From Rhodospirillaceae bacterium (GTDB lineage: Bacteria > Pseudomonadota > Alphaproteobacteria > Bin65), in NCBI GenBank assembly GCA_011523655.1, contig WTGH01000032.1:1-35471 (forward strand): 35,471 bases of DNA. The letters run 5' to 3'. Below the pieces are notes generated by a model. That model ran no database searches, was not told where the DNA came from, and saw nothing but the letters and a program-made list of their open reading frames with translations. This document shows, one piece after another, positions 8,851 through 16,243 of this stretch. The stretch's first letter is position 1. Each line of letters begins with the position of its first letter. The translations under genes and the position numbers were made by a program.

Positions 8851-8862
8851 ATTACCGGTAAT
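8851..8862. promoter_or_regulatory. Perfect 12-bp palindrome ATTACCGGTAAT (candidate operator)
   Basis: A perfect dyad in the leader of the TAXI-TRAP operon, 84 bp before its start codon and about 30-45 bp downstream of the likely transcription start. A shorter perfect palindrome with the same ACCGGT centre lies at 9031-9038 in the same divergent region. The binding protein is unknown and no regulator gene is adjacent. Confidence 0.5.
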
Positions 8863-8900
8863 TTCCTGTGTCCGCAGGACTGGGCGCTGGCGGGCCTCGA

Positions 8901-8929
8901 ATCATAGTCGCCGGCCCCGGCGAACGCAA
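8901..8929 (-). promoter_or_regulatory. Sigma70-like promoter of the TAXI-TRAP operon
   Basis: On the minus strand the -35 element TTGCGT (8929-8924) is followed by exactly 17 bases and the -10 element TATGAT (8906-8901). The expected transcription start is near 8894, giving a leader of about 127 nt. The spacer itself contains a GC dyad (CGCCGG/CCGGCG), which may affect its bending or be an additional protein site. Confidence 0.55.
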
Positions 8930-8981
8930 TCGGCGCTTCGGCCCGCCGCATCCGCCGGTTCCCTTCGTGCCGGCCCTGCCG

Positions 8982-9109
8982 TTGACATGCTGCGTGTTTT
9001 GCAGGCAATCTCTGTATCCACACGGGAATTCACCGGTGATTTGGCCCGTGTTGCGGGCTATGGAATCAGCATCTCCGGAGATCTGGTTTTGCCGACCTGC
9101 ATGCAGATC
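8982..9109 (+). promoter_or_regulatory. Control region upstream of the DctP-TRAP operon with nested dyads
   Basis: The 502-bp gap 8768-9269 holds no convincing gene. On the plus strand a consensus -35 hexamer TTGACA sits at 8982-8987, but no good -10 follows at the right distance (GCAATC at 17 bases), which suggests an activator-dependent promoter. Immediately downstream are arms CACGGG (9021-9026) and CCCGTG (9045-9050) that nest the perfect palindrome CACCGGTG (9031-9038). Further on, arms GATCTG (9080-9085) and CAGATC (9104-9109) partly overlap the palindrome CTGCATGCAG (9097-9106). These are plausible operators; none is matched to a known regulator. Confidence 0.4.
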
Positions 9110-9269
9110 GACGACGGGATGGTCCGGCCTCCCGGACAGGCATCCGGATGGTTCCGGCGGCAGGGGCGTGCTGCGAAACGGCCGAATTCAGGATGCGTTT
9201 GGCAATGGAAGTACGGTAACCGATTCCAGGCGAATTCGATCGCCACGACAGTGAAGAGGGAGAGCAGTA

Positions 9270-10328
9270 ATGAACATTCGTAAATTTAACCGATCGCTCC
9301 TCGGCGCGATGCTCGGAGCCGCCGTCTGCTTGGGTACGGTGACGGCTGCGGACGCCGCCGATCGCGTGCGCTGGAAAATGGGAAGCTTCTTTCCCAGCAA
9401 ACTGATCCAGCTCGGATCGCTCGGGAAGAGCCTCGTCGGCAAGGTCGACGGCGCGTCCGGCGGGAAGTTCAAGATCCAGTTCACGGAGCCCGGCGCGTTG
9501 ATTCCGCCCAAGGAATGTTTCGACGCCGTGAGTGCCGGTTCGGTCGACGCCTGCTGGTCGACTCCCGGATACTGGTATGGCCGCGACCCGGCGTTTGCCC
9601 TGTTCGCTGCGGTTCCGTTCGGTCCGCGCGCCGGCGAGTACATGGCCTGGTACTATTATGGCGGCGGCAAGAAGATGTTCGAGGAGCTGTACGCCCCGCA
9701 TGGCATCCATACCGTCCTGTGCGGCGTGATCGCGCCTGAAGGTTCGGGCTGGTTCCGCAAGGAAATGAAGACGCTCGAAGACCTGAAGGGTCTCAAGATG
9801 CGCTTCTTCGGCCTTGGCGCAAAAGTCATGCAGAAGATCGGCGTGTCCACGCAGCTGATCGCCGGCGCCGACATCTATCCCGCACTGGAGCGGGGCACCA
9901 TCGATGCGGCGGAATTCTCCATGCCGGCCATTGATCTGGACTGGGGATTCTATCAGGTCGCCAAACACGCCTATTTCCCCGGCTGGCATCAGCAGTCGAC
10001 CCTGTTCGACATCATGATCAACAAGAAGAAATGGGATGCGCTGTCAAAGCAGCACAAGATCATCCTCGAGATGGCCTGCGGCGACAATATGCGTGAGGGC
10101 CTTGCCGAAGGTGAGGCGATCCAGGGCAAGGCGCTGAAGGAGCTGATCAAGAAGGGCGTCAAAATCCACAAATGGTCGCCTGAAATCCTGAATGCGCTCA
10201 GAAAGGCATGGCTGGAAGTCGTCGAAGACGACAGGGCCAGGAGCGCGAACTTCAAGAAGGTCTGGAAATCCTATTCCGATTTCCGTGCCGAGTACAAAGT
10301 CTGGTCCGATCTGGGGTATCTGAAATAG
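9270..10328 (+). CDS. dctP: DctP-family TRAP transporter periplasmic binding protein
   Basis: Solute receptor of a classical three-gene TRAP transporter. The 352-aa product has a Sec signal peptide (MNIRKFNRSLLGAMLGAAVC..., cleavage near AADA at 27-30). DctP-type motifs include DLKGLKMRFFGLGAKVM with R178 at the position of the conserved carboxylate-binding arginine. A helix-rich end, AEFSMPAIDLDWGFYQVAKHAYFPGWHQ, resembles the subgroup annotated for 2-oxoacid, lactate or chloroaromatic acid uptake. A carboxylate ligand is therefore expected but its identity is not. GAGGGAGAGCAGTA gives a strong ribosome site. Codon use is visibly less GC-biased than in the minus-strand neighbours, consistent with separate ancestry of this operon. 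Confidence 0.92.
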   Translation: MNIRKFNRSLLGAMLGAAVCLGTVTAADAADRVRWKMGSFFPSKLIQLGSLGKSLVGKVDGASGGKFKIQFTEPGALIPPKECFDAVSAGSVDACWSTPGYWYGRDPAFALFAAVPFGPRAGEYMAWYYYGGGKKMFEELYAPHGIHTVLCGVIAPEGSGWFRKEMKTLEDLKGLKMRFFGLGAKVMQKIGVSTQLIAGADIYPALERGTIDAAEFSMPAIDLDWGFYQVAKHAYFPGWHQQSTLFDIMINKKKWDALSKQHKIILEMACGDNMREGLAEGEAIQGKALKELIKKGVKIHKWSPEILNALRKAWLEVVEDDRARSANFKKVWKSYSDFRAEYKVWSDLGYLK

Positions 10329-10357
10329 TCCCCAGCCGGTTTACAGCGGTAAAGTCA

Positions 10358-10392
10358 TGCTCCGTGCGCTATCGCGTATAGCGCACGGAGCA
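10358..10392 (+). terminator. 15-bp perfect intercistronic hairpin after dctP
   Basis: Arms TGCTCCGTGCGCTAT (10358-10372) and ATAGCGCACGGAGCA (10378-10392) pair perfectly around CGCGT. The hairpin lies 30 bp after the binding-protein stop and 32 bp before dctQ. Only a short T-run follows (TTTT at 10397-10400), so partial termination or blocking of 3' exonucleases is likely, which would favour binding protein over permease production. Confidence 0.75.
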
Positions 10393-10424
10393 ACCGTTTT
10401 CGCCAGGGTAAACTCCTTGAACCC

Positions 10425-10991
10425 ATGTTGATCCTGTATCGCATCAGCGATCGCCTCGGCCGTTTTGTCAGTACCGTCGGCTCGCTGGTGGCATGGCTGA
10501 GCGTGCTGCTCATTGTGGTCATCGCGTTCGACGTGGTCACACGCCGGTTTCTTGTGCTCGGCTCGACCAAGCTGCAGGAGCTCGAATGGCACCTGCATGC
10601 CGTGCTGTTCCTGTTGTGCATCGGGTGGGGGTATATGAAGGACGCCCATGTACGCATCGAAATCGTGCATGAACGGCTGCCGCGCAAGGCGCAACTGTGG
10701 ATCGAGATGCTGGGCTGTCTTTTGTTTCTCATTCCGTATTGCGTGATTGTTTTCTATCACGGCACCGACTGGTGGGAGAAATCCTGGAACCTGGGAGAAA
10801 ATTCGGATTCGGCAACAGGATTGCCGCACCGCTGGATTATCAAGGCCTTTCTGCCGGCGGGAATTGTGTTCATCTTCCTGGCGGCGGTCAGCGTATTTTT
10901 GCGCAAGTTCGTCGAGTTGTTCGGTTCGTCAGTTATTCCGGAGACGGCCAGCGATGAGCCGGCCACGAGCCCGACGAGAGAGCTGCTATGA
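10425..10991 (+). CDS. dctQ: TRAP transporter small membrane subunit DctQ
   Basis: Small integral membrane subunit linking receptor and large subunit. The 188-aa product has four hydrophobic segments: LVAWLSVLLIVVIAFDVVTRRF (about 21-42), LHAVLFLLCIGWGYM, LGCLLFLIPYCVIVFY and LPAGIVFIFLAAVSVFL. DctQ-typical features are the D-VV-RRF pattern after TM1, the QELEWHL motif and the GYMKDAHVRIEIV loop. Its stop overlaps dctM (ATGA at 10988), so the permease subunits are translationally coupled. The ribosome site before ATG 10425 is weak, which fits low production relative to the binding protein. Confidence 0.9.
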   Translation: MLILYRISDRLGRFVSTVGSLVAWLSVLLIVVIAFDVVTRRFLVLGSTKLQELEWHLHAVLFLLCIGWGYMKDAHVRIEIVHERLPRKAQLWIEMLGCLLFLIPYCVIVFYHGTDWWEKSWNLGENSDSATGLPHRWIIKAFLPAGIVFIFLAAVSVFLRKFVELFGSSVIPETASDEPATSPTRELL

Positions 10992-12358
10992 TCGATTTTT
11001 TTATCGACTATATGCCGCTCTTCATGTTTGCGGCGCTCGGCATTCTCCTGTTCACCGGTTATCCGGTCGGCGCCATTCTGGGCGGCGTCGGGCTCGGCTT
11101 CGGATTTATCGGAATTGCATTCGGCGTATTTGCCCAGATCGAATTCTTCAATATCGTCTCGCGCATCTGGGGCGGAATTGCCGACAATCAGGTTCTCATT
11201 GCCATCCCCATGTTCATTTTCATGGGGACGATGTTCGAAAAGAGCGGCGTCGCAAGAGACCTTCTGCATTGCCTGCAGGTCCTGTTGTACAGGATTCCCG
11301 GGGGCCTGGCGCTGTCGGTTACCGCGATGGGCGTCATCATGGCGGCAATGACGGGAATCATCGGTGCCTCGGTCGTCATGATGACCATCATGGCCCTGCC
11401 CGTGATGCTGGAGCGGAACTACAACACGCCCCTGGCCACCGGCACGATCGCGGCATCCGGCACGCTCGGCGTGCTGATTCCGCCGAGCATTATGCTTGTC
11501 ATCATGGGCGAACTGCTCGGCCGGTCCGTCGGCAATCTGTTCGTGGCGGCCTTCTTTCCGGGCCTGCTGCTGGCCGGCCTCTACCTGGTTTACATCACGA
11601 CGCTATGCAGCCTGCGGCCCAAGCTGGCGCCGCCTTTGCCCCGCGAGCTGGGCCCTGAAAGCTACCGGGAACTGATCCGCCTTCTCCTGCGCGGATTTCT
11701 TCCGGCGATCTTCCTGATCTTCATGGTTCTCGGTTCGATTATCCTCGGCTGGTCTACGCCGACCGAGGCCGCCGGAATGGGGGCTCTGGGAGCCATTTTG
11801 CTTGCGGCGCTGAACCGGCGGCTGACATTCAGTCTGCTGCGCGAGGTCGTTGAGCGATCGATGCTCACCAACGCCATGATATTTTTCATCTTTATCGGCG
11901 CGACCGCATTTTCATACACGTTTCGCTCTCTCGGCGGCGACGAAATCGTCGTCGGCCTGGTGGACAGCGCCGGTCTCGGATCGTGGGGAATACTCTTTAT
12001 CCTGATGGCGATCGTATTCTTTCTGGGCTTTTTCTTCGACTGGATCGAGATCACGCTGATCGTCATTCCGGTCTTTGCGCCGATCGTGGAGTTGCTCGAC
12101 TTCTCCGGCCATGTGTCCAAGCTGGACGTCGTTTACTGGTTCGCCATTCTGCTTGCGGTGAACCTGCAAACGTCGTTCCTCACGCCGCCGTTCGGATTTG
12201 CGCTGTTTTATATGAAGGGCGTGGCCCCGCCCCAGGTGAAGATCCAGCAGATTTACGTCGGCATCATTCCGTTCGTGCTCCTGCAGCTGACCGGATTGGC
12301 GCTTATCATGGCATTTCCCGAAATCGCCATGTGGCTGCCGAGACAGCTGCTCAATTGA
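10988..12358 (+). CDS. dctM: TRAP transporter large membrane subunit DctM
   Basis: Large sodium-coupled transport subunit, 456 aa with about 12-13 hydrophobic segments. DctM hallmarks are IPMFIFMGTMFEKSGVARDLL near residue 75, a first discontinuous-helix repeat around MAAMTGIIGASVVMM, and the stretch LATGTIAASGTLGVLIPPSIM (about 147-167). It also has a GWSTPTEAAGMGALGA segment and a second repeat near LQTSFLTPPFGFALFYMKG. It is the last gene of the operon. A 380-bp gap with GC-rich inverted repeats separates it from the convergent amidase. Confidence 0.93.
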   Translation: MIDFFIDYMPLFMFAALGILLFTGYPVGAILGGVGLGFGFIGIAFGVFAQIEFFNIVSRIWGGIADNQVLIAIPMFIFMGTMFEKSGVARDLLHCLQVLLYRIPGGLALSVTAMGVIMAAMTGIIGASVVMMTIMALPVMLERNYNTPLATGTIAASGTLGVLIPPSIMLVIMGELLGRSVGNLFVAAFFPGLLLAGLYLVYITTLCSLRPKLAPPLPRELGPESYRELIRLLLRGFLPAIFLIFMVLGSIILGWSTPTEAAGMGALGAILLAALNRRLTFSLLREVVERSMLTNAMIFFIFIGATAFSYTFRSLGGDEIVVGLVDSAGLGSWGILFILMAIVFFLGFFFDWIEITLIVIPVFAPIVELLDFSGHVSKLDVVYWFAILLAVNLQTSFLTPPFGFALFYMKGVAPPQVKIQQIYVGIIPFVLLQLTGLALIMAFPEIAMWLPRQLLN

Positions 12359-12473
12359 CGAATTTCGGGGACAGAACCCCCCTTCCAACTTAATTGTTCG
12401 CCGGAAGTGCCGAAGGCGGCGTCGCGCGACAAAGATCCGGCGCTCATCTGTCGATACCAATATAATAATGTTG

Positions 12474-12568
12474 CCCCGGATTTAATCTGGGGCCCAGAGT
12501 CGTTAAGTGAGGTCGTGCCGGGCGGCTCTGGTCCCCGGATTTCCGCTTCGCTCCATCCGGGGTGGCAC
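12474..12568. repeat. REP-like inverted repeats between convergent dctM and amidase genes
   Basis: The gap 12359-12738 has no supportable gene. It contains a hairpin CCCCGGAT/ATCTGGGG with a TTA loop (12474-12492, one G-T pair). A larger nested dyad follows: CCCCGGAT (12533-12540) and ATCCGGGG (12555-12562), flanked by GTGCC (from about 12515) and GGCAC (to 12568). These could serve as bidirectional terminators for the two converging transcripts or be a mobile REP element. The rest of the gap shows nothing recognisable. Confidence 0.5.
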
Positions 12569-12738
12569 TGAGGGGCGGTTAACGGCATCGGCCGTCGTAA
12601 CGGCAGTGGGCCGAAAACGCATCGTCACGAATTTGATCCACGGCATTTTTGCGCCGACCGACAGAATGCACAAAGAAGCAACGCGGCCGTGTAGGCGCCG
12701 CCTTTTCCTGTTCGCTTCTCCGGCCGTAATGTCCTCTA

Positions 12739-14142
12739 TCAGGACGCCAGATCGGGCTTCCTGCCGGCCCACGGCCTGGCGGCTTCGAACGCCGCAGCGG
12801 CGCGGAAAATGTCTTCCTCGTGCAGGATCTTCGAGACCATCTGCATGCCTACGGGCAGGCCGTCCCGCGTCCAGCCTGCCGGCACCGAGGCGGCGGGCTG
12901 GCCCGTCAGGTTGAACGGATAGGTGTAGTAGACCCACGACACGATGTTACGGTCGGGCAGTTCCGGCGGCGCGTCGCACCCCACGTCGAAAGCGGGGACG
13001 GGAAGCGTCGGCGTCAGGAGCAGATCGTAATCCTCGAAAAAGGTCCGCATCTTTTCGCGGAAGTCGTAACGCGCAAAAACCTTGGCGTAGTAATCGCCCA
13101 TCTCCTGGTCGAGCGCACCGGCCAGGACCTCGGCCACCGCCGGGTCGAGCAGTTCGGGCTTGTTGGCGAGCACGTCCTTCAGCCGGGTGCCGACGCCGGC
13201 ATAGAACTCCGCCATCCAGATCGGCAGCGGGTCTTCATCCATGACCTGTTCGACGAGATCGACCGTGCAACCCAGGTCCTCGAACGTCCGGACGGCATCT
13301 TCAACGATGGCAACGACTTCGTCGGAGGGCTGCGCGTAGCCGAGCGTCGGACTCCACGCCAGGCGCATGCCTTTGACCGGACGGTCGCAGGCGGCCAGGA
13401 AATCGGGCACGGGCTGCGCGACGCCGAAGGGGTCTCGCCGGTCGTGTCCGGCGACCGCGCCCAGCAGGAGCGCGCCGTCGCGAACGGTCCGCGTGAGCGG
13501 GCCGACATGGGCGAGCGTCGGCGTGGCGCTCGCCGGATAAACCGCGACTCGCGCGAACTGCGCCTTGATGCCGAACAGGCCGCTGAGCGAGCTCGGGATG
13601 CGCACGGACCCGCCGCCGTCGGTTCCCAGCGCAAACGGCGTGATCCCGGCCGCGACGCTGGTGGCGGCGCCGCAGCTCGATCCGCCCGGCGTCTTGGCGA
13701 GGTTCCAGGCGTTGGGCGTGACCCCGGTCAGCGGGCTGTCGCCGACCGCCTTGCAGCCGAACTCGCTGGTCGTGGATTTGCCGACGATGCAGGCGCCCTG
13801 CCGGCGCGCCCGGTCAACCGAGGGCGCGTCGACCGCCGCCACATTGTCCGCCATGGCGCGGGAGCCGAAGGTCAGCTTCAGGCCGTCCACGGCGATCAGG
13901 TCCTTGACCGAAATCGGCAGGCCGTGCAGCAGGCCGAGGTCTTCGCCCGCCATCACGGCATTCTCGGCCTTCCGTGCCGCCTCCAGCGCCAGGTCCGGCG
14001 AATTCTGGACGAAACAGTTGAGCGTGGGTTCCAGCCCTTCCATCCGCTCCAGGGACGACGCGACGAGGTCGACCGGCGAGATGTCCCGGCGTGCGATCAG
14101 ATCCTTCAACTCGATCGCCGTCATGAAAGCGAAGTCGCTCAT
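12739..14142 (-). CDS. Amidase-signature family amidase
   Basis: A 467-aa serine hydrolase of the amidase signature family, which cleaves carboxamides to acid and ammonia. The Ser-cisSer-Lys triad is visible: K80 in HGLPISVKDL, S155 in TPGGSSCGAA and nucleophile S179 in GTDGGGSVRIPSS. The spacing K80/S155/S179 matches the family closely. The usual GGSSGG has a Cys in place of the first following Gly. It could be confused with GatA, but no gatB or gatC neighbours exist, and it ends a transporter-cyclase-GTPase cluster, so a catabolic amidase is more likely. GGGAGGACAGGAACG gives a strong ribosome site before ATG 14142, only 31 bp after the GTPase stop. Confidence 0.92.
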   Translation of the reverse strand: MSDFAFMTAIELKDLIARRDISPVDLVASSLERMEGLEPTLNCFVQNSPDLALEAARKAENAVMAGEDLGLLHGLPISVKDLIAVDGLKLTFGSRAMADNVAAVDAPSVDRARRQGACIVGKSTTSEFGCKAVGDSPLTGVTPNAWNLAKTPGGSSCGAATSVAAGITPFALGTDGGGSVRIPSSLSGLFGIKAQFARVAVYPASATPTLAHVGPLTRTVRDGALLLGAVAGHDRRDPFGVAQPVPDFLAACDRPVKGMRLAWSPTLGYAQPSDEVVAIVEDAVRTFEDLGCTVDLVEQVMDEDPLPIWMAEFYAGVGTRLKDVLANKPELLDPAVAEVLAGALDQEMGDYYAKVFARYDFREKMRTFFEDYDLLLTPTLPVPAFDVGCDAPPELPDRNIVSWVYYTYPFNLTGQPAASVPAGWTRDGLPVGMQMVSKILHEEDIFRAAAAFEAARPWAGRKPDLAS

Positions 14143-14173
14143 CGTTCCTGTCCTCCCGACGCGGACCGCCTCG

Positions 14174-15304
14174 TCAGATCGCGCCCGTACCGCGTTCGAA
14201 TACCGGCGTGTCCGACGCCGAACGGCAGGCCACGAGGCGTCGTTCGATATCGTCGCCCTTCAAAGCCCGGCCGATCAGCACGAGGCGCGTCTGCGCCTTG
14301 CCGCCGGGCCACGTCTCTGCATAAGTCGGCGGGCTGAAGACCTCCTGCACACCCTGGAGAATTACCGGCCGGTCGTTGCCGACGAAACGGCACAGCCCCT
14401 TCACCCGGTACAGGTCGGCGCCATACTCCCCGGTGAGTTCGACCATCAGCTCCATGAGCCGGTGATAGTCGAGGGGATGTTCCTCCTCGATGCACACCGC
14501 GGACACATCGCCGTGGTCGTGGTGGCCGTGATCGTCGTGATGGTCGTGATGGTCGTGATGGTCGTTATGATCGTGCCCCGTGCCGTTGCCGTCCCGCGCG
14601 GCAGCGTCGACGATGCCGATCCAATCCCCGAGCGAACTTTCCCTGATCTTCGGCTCGAACAGGTCGAGATCGAGCAGCCGGTCGAGAGCGATCGCCGAGT
14701 GGGTGGTGATTTCCTTCACCGAATACGGATTGAGCCCGTTCACCGCCGAGACAGACGCGCGAAACTCCGTTTCCCCGACCAGGTCCCGCTTGTTGAGGAT
14801 CAGCTTGTCGGCGATCGCAACCTGTTTCCTGGCTTCGTCGTTGGCTTCGAGCTGGCCGCCGACATGCTTCAGATCGACCAGGGTGATAATGGCATCCAGC
14901 CGGTAGGACAGGTTGAGCTGCATGTCGGTATACAGCAGCTGGGCCAGCGGCGACGGGTCGGCGATACCCGTCGTCTCGACCAGGACCCGGTCGAACTCGA
15001 TCTGCGGTTCGAGCGCGCCGACCCGGCGCATGAACGCCGTGTACAGGGTTTCGACAAGGTCGTCCTTGCTGGCGCAGCAGATGCAGCCGTTGGTCAGCTC
15101 CAGCATGTCGTCCGAGGCGCGGGCGATCAGGTCCGAATCGATGCCGATCTCGCCGAACTCGTTGACGATGACCAGGCACTTGCCGCTGCCGGGATCGGCG
15201 AGGACGTGGTTGACCAGCGTCGTCTTGCCCGCGCCCAGGAAACCGGTCACGAAGGTGATCGGCACCCGCGGATCTTCCTCCGCTGCGGACGGGCGGACAG
15301 ACAT
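14174..15304 (-). CDS. CobW/COG0523-family GTP-binding protein (putative metallochaperone)
   Basis: A 376-aa G3E GTPase. Motifs are Walker A GFLGAGKTT (21-29), the metal-binding C74-x-C76-C77 (GCICCAS), ETTG (110-113) and NKRD (171-174). A His/Asp-rich loop spans residues 243-265 between the GTPase domain and the C-terminal CobW-C domain. Relatives insert or deliver Zn, Co, Fe or Mn to client enzymes; some activate nitrile hydratase beside amidase genes. Here it sits between a metal-dependent cyclase and an amidase, so the cyclase is the likeliest client. That client is inferred. The start at ATG 15304 has a modest AAGG ribosome site. Confidence 0.92.
   Translation of the reverse strand: MSVRPSAAEEDPRVPITFVTGFLGAGKTTLVNHVLADPGSGKCLVIVNEFGEIGIDSDLIARASDDMLELTNGCICCASKDDLVETLYTAFMRRVGALEPQIEFDRVLVETTGIADPSPLAQLLYTDMQLNLSYRLDAIITLVDLKHVGGQLEANDEARKQVAIADKLILNKRDLVGETEFRASVSAVNGLNPYSVKEITTHSAIALDRLLDLDLFEPKIRESSLGDWIGIVDAAARDGNGTGHDHNDHHDHHDHHDDHGHHDHGDVSAVCIEEEHPLDYHRLMELMVELTGEYGADLYRVKGLCRFVGNDRPVILQGVQEVFSPPTYAETWPGGKAQTRLVLIGRALKGDDIERRLVACRSASDTPVFERGTGAI
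14510..14578 (-). repeat. 9-bp tandem repeat encoding the His-rich loop of the GTPase
   Basis: Four consecutive units of GTCGTGATG (plus strand, the fourth with one change, 14534-14569), flanked by degenerate units, encode repeated Asp-His-His/His-Asp. Because the unit is a multiple of three, slipped-strand changes would lengthen or shorten the metal-binding loop without breaking the frame. Confidence 0.8.
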
Positions 15305-15332
15305 GCCGTTTCAGCCTTTCACGCCCCACCCC

Positions 15333-15354
15333 CGCGCCGGCCGAAGCCGGCGCG
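15333..15354 (-). terminator. TTCG-capped 9-bp hairpin between cyclase and GTPase genes
   Basis: Perfect arms CGCGCCGGC and GCCGGCGCG close on TTCG when read on the transcribed (minus) strand, an exceptionally stable tetraloop hairpin. It lies 33 bp after the cyclase stop. No T-run follows, so it probably stabilises the upstream message or reduces read-through rather than ending transcription. Confidence 0.65.
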
Positions 15355-15372
15355 AGGGCGGGCGCGCTCCCT

Positions 15373-15396
15373 CCCTCAATCGAGCCCTCAATCGAG
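15373..15396 (-). repeat. 12-bp tandem duplication at the cyclase stop codon
   Basis: CCCTCAATCGAG occurs twice in succession on the plus strand. On the coding strand the unit farther from 15373 carries the last cyclase codons and the TGA stop, so the end of the gene has been duplicated just downstream. It looks like a recent slippage or repair product. Confidence 0.75.
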
Positions 15397-16083
15397 CACG
15401 GCCCAGGCCCGCACCGGCGAGCCGCTGCCGTTGTTGATCTTGAGCGGCGGGCCGTAGAACATGAACTCTCCCTTGCCGACCAGCTCTTCGAGGTTGATCA
15501 GCCATTCGTAGTGGGAGATGCCCCGGTCCCGGCACACGCGATGGTTCGGGAATTCGTCCCAGGACGGCTTGTCCGTCGACGGCCCCTCGACACCGTGGAA
15601 GGTCGAGTTGCGGTCGGCCAGCCAGTGGGTCGCTTCCGCGGTCAGCCCCGGATTGCTCCAGACCACCTTGATGTCCGGATAGTGGCGGTTGTGCAGGCCC
15701 GTGTTGAGCAGGACGATGTGGCCGTCGACCTTGACGCCGCCCTTCGCCTCCGCTTCCTCCATATCCGCCACGTCGATATCGCCGAGATCGGGAATGTGGG
15801 TCATGTCCCAGCACACGGCCTTACCCATGAAGATCTCGAGCGGCATCTTGTCGACCGACGCGCCGTTCGGATTGACGTGGTAGAAGGCGTCGACGTGCGT
15901 GGCGATGTGGTCGATGGTGCCGATATAGGTCGTGGCGAATGTCAGCCGGTCGCCCGGCACGCCGAGGTTGAACGACTTGGTCTGGTCGTGCGTCAGATGC
16001 GGGACGACAACCGGCCGCTGGAACAGCTTGTGCGCCGGCATGTTGTCTTCCAGCGTCAGGGTCAGATCGACAATTTGCGACAT
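15388..16083 (-). CDS. Cyclase-family metal-dependent hydrolase (kynurenine formamidase/isatin hydrolase-like)
   Basis: A 231-aa member of the cyclase superfamily (Mn- or Zn-dependent hydrolases such as KynB and isatin hydrolase). Starting MSQIVDLTLTLEDNMP, it has the metal motif H59-x-x-x-H63-x-D65-x-x-x-H69 (IDHIATHVDAFYHV), a variant of the usual HxGTHxDxPxH. A later VLLNTG strand and the GVEGPSTD segment are family-like. Members hydrolyse formamides or open cyclic amides; the substrate here is unknown. It is not certain to be a kynurenine enzyme since no kynurenine-pathway genes are adjacent. A near-perfect AAGGAGGT ribosome site precedes ATG 16083. It follows the Liv transporter genes on the same strand. 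Confidence 0.9.
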   Translation of the reverse strand: MSQIVDLTLTLEDNMPAHKLFQRPVVVPHLTHDQTKSFNLGVPGDRLTFATTYIGTIDHIATHVDAFYHVNPNGASVDKMPLEIFMGKAVCWDMTHIPDLGDIDVADMEEAEAKGGVKVDGHIVLLNTGLHNRHYPDIKVVWSNPGLTAEATHWLADRNSTFHGVEGPSTDKPSWDEFPNHRVCRDRGISHYEWLINLEELVGKGEFMFYGPPLKINNGSGSPVRAWAVLD

Positions 16084-16098
16084 GGACTTTACCTCCTT

Positions 16099-16137
16099 GC
16101 TTTCCCGGTTAAGGGCTTTCCCGGTTAAGGGCTTTCC
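16099..16137. repeat. 16-bp tandem repeat upstream of the cyclase gene
   Basis: GCTTTCCCGGTTAAGG is repeated twice exactly with a third partial copy (16099-16114, 16115-16130, 16131-16137). It abuts the cyclase ribosome site. On the coding strand each unit contains TTAACCGG. It may be a slippage product or a duplicated protein/RNA site controlling the enzyme half of the operon. Confidence 0.75.
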
Positions 16138-16145
16138 TCGATTTA

Positions 16146-16167
16146 GCGCCGCTTACCCATGCGGCGC
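16146..16167 (-). terminator. Hairpin in the livF-cyclase gap
   Basis: Arms GCGCCGC (16146-16152) and GCGGCGC (16161-16167) around an eight-base loop in the 160-bp gap after livF. No T-run follows on the transcribed strand. It may partly insulate the enzyme genes from the transporter genes. The gap otherwise contains only GC-rich sequence and the tandem repeat. Confidence 0.4.
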
Positions 16168-16243
16168 CGGACCTGTTCGGGGCGCGGTTCCCGTCCGCCG
16201 CCGCGTTGCGGCGTGCCGGTCCGGTCCGGCCCGCGACCGCTTC

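Noticed and set aside
8790..9023. 77-codon minus-strand frame in the divergent TRAP gap
   Set aside because: It covers the predicted promoter and palindrome, lacks a ribosome site, and has Arg/Ala-rich composition.
8987..9283. 98-codon plus-strand frame before dctP
   Set aside because: It overlaps the dctP start in another frame and has no recognisable features.
12507..12914. Open frames in the dctM-amidase gap
   Set aside because: They cross inverted repeats and run into the amidase gene antisense; no ribosome sites or motifs.
12739..15304. Nitrile hydratase operon
   Set aside because: The amidase and COG0523 gene fit, but neither nitrile hydratase subunit (no CxLCSC-type metal claw) is present.
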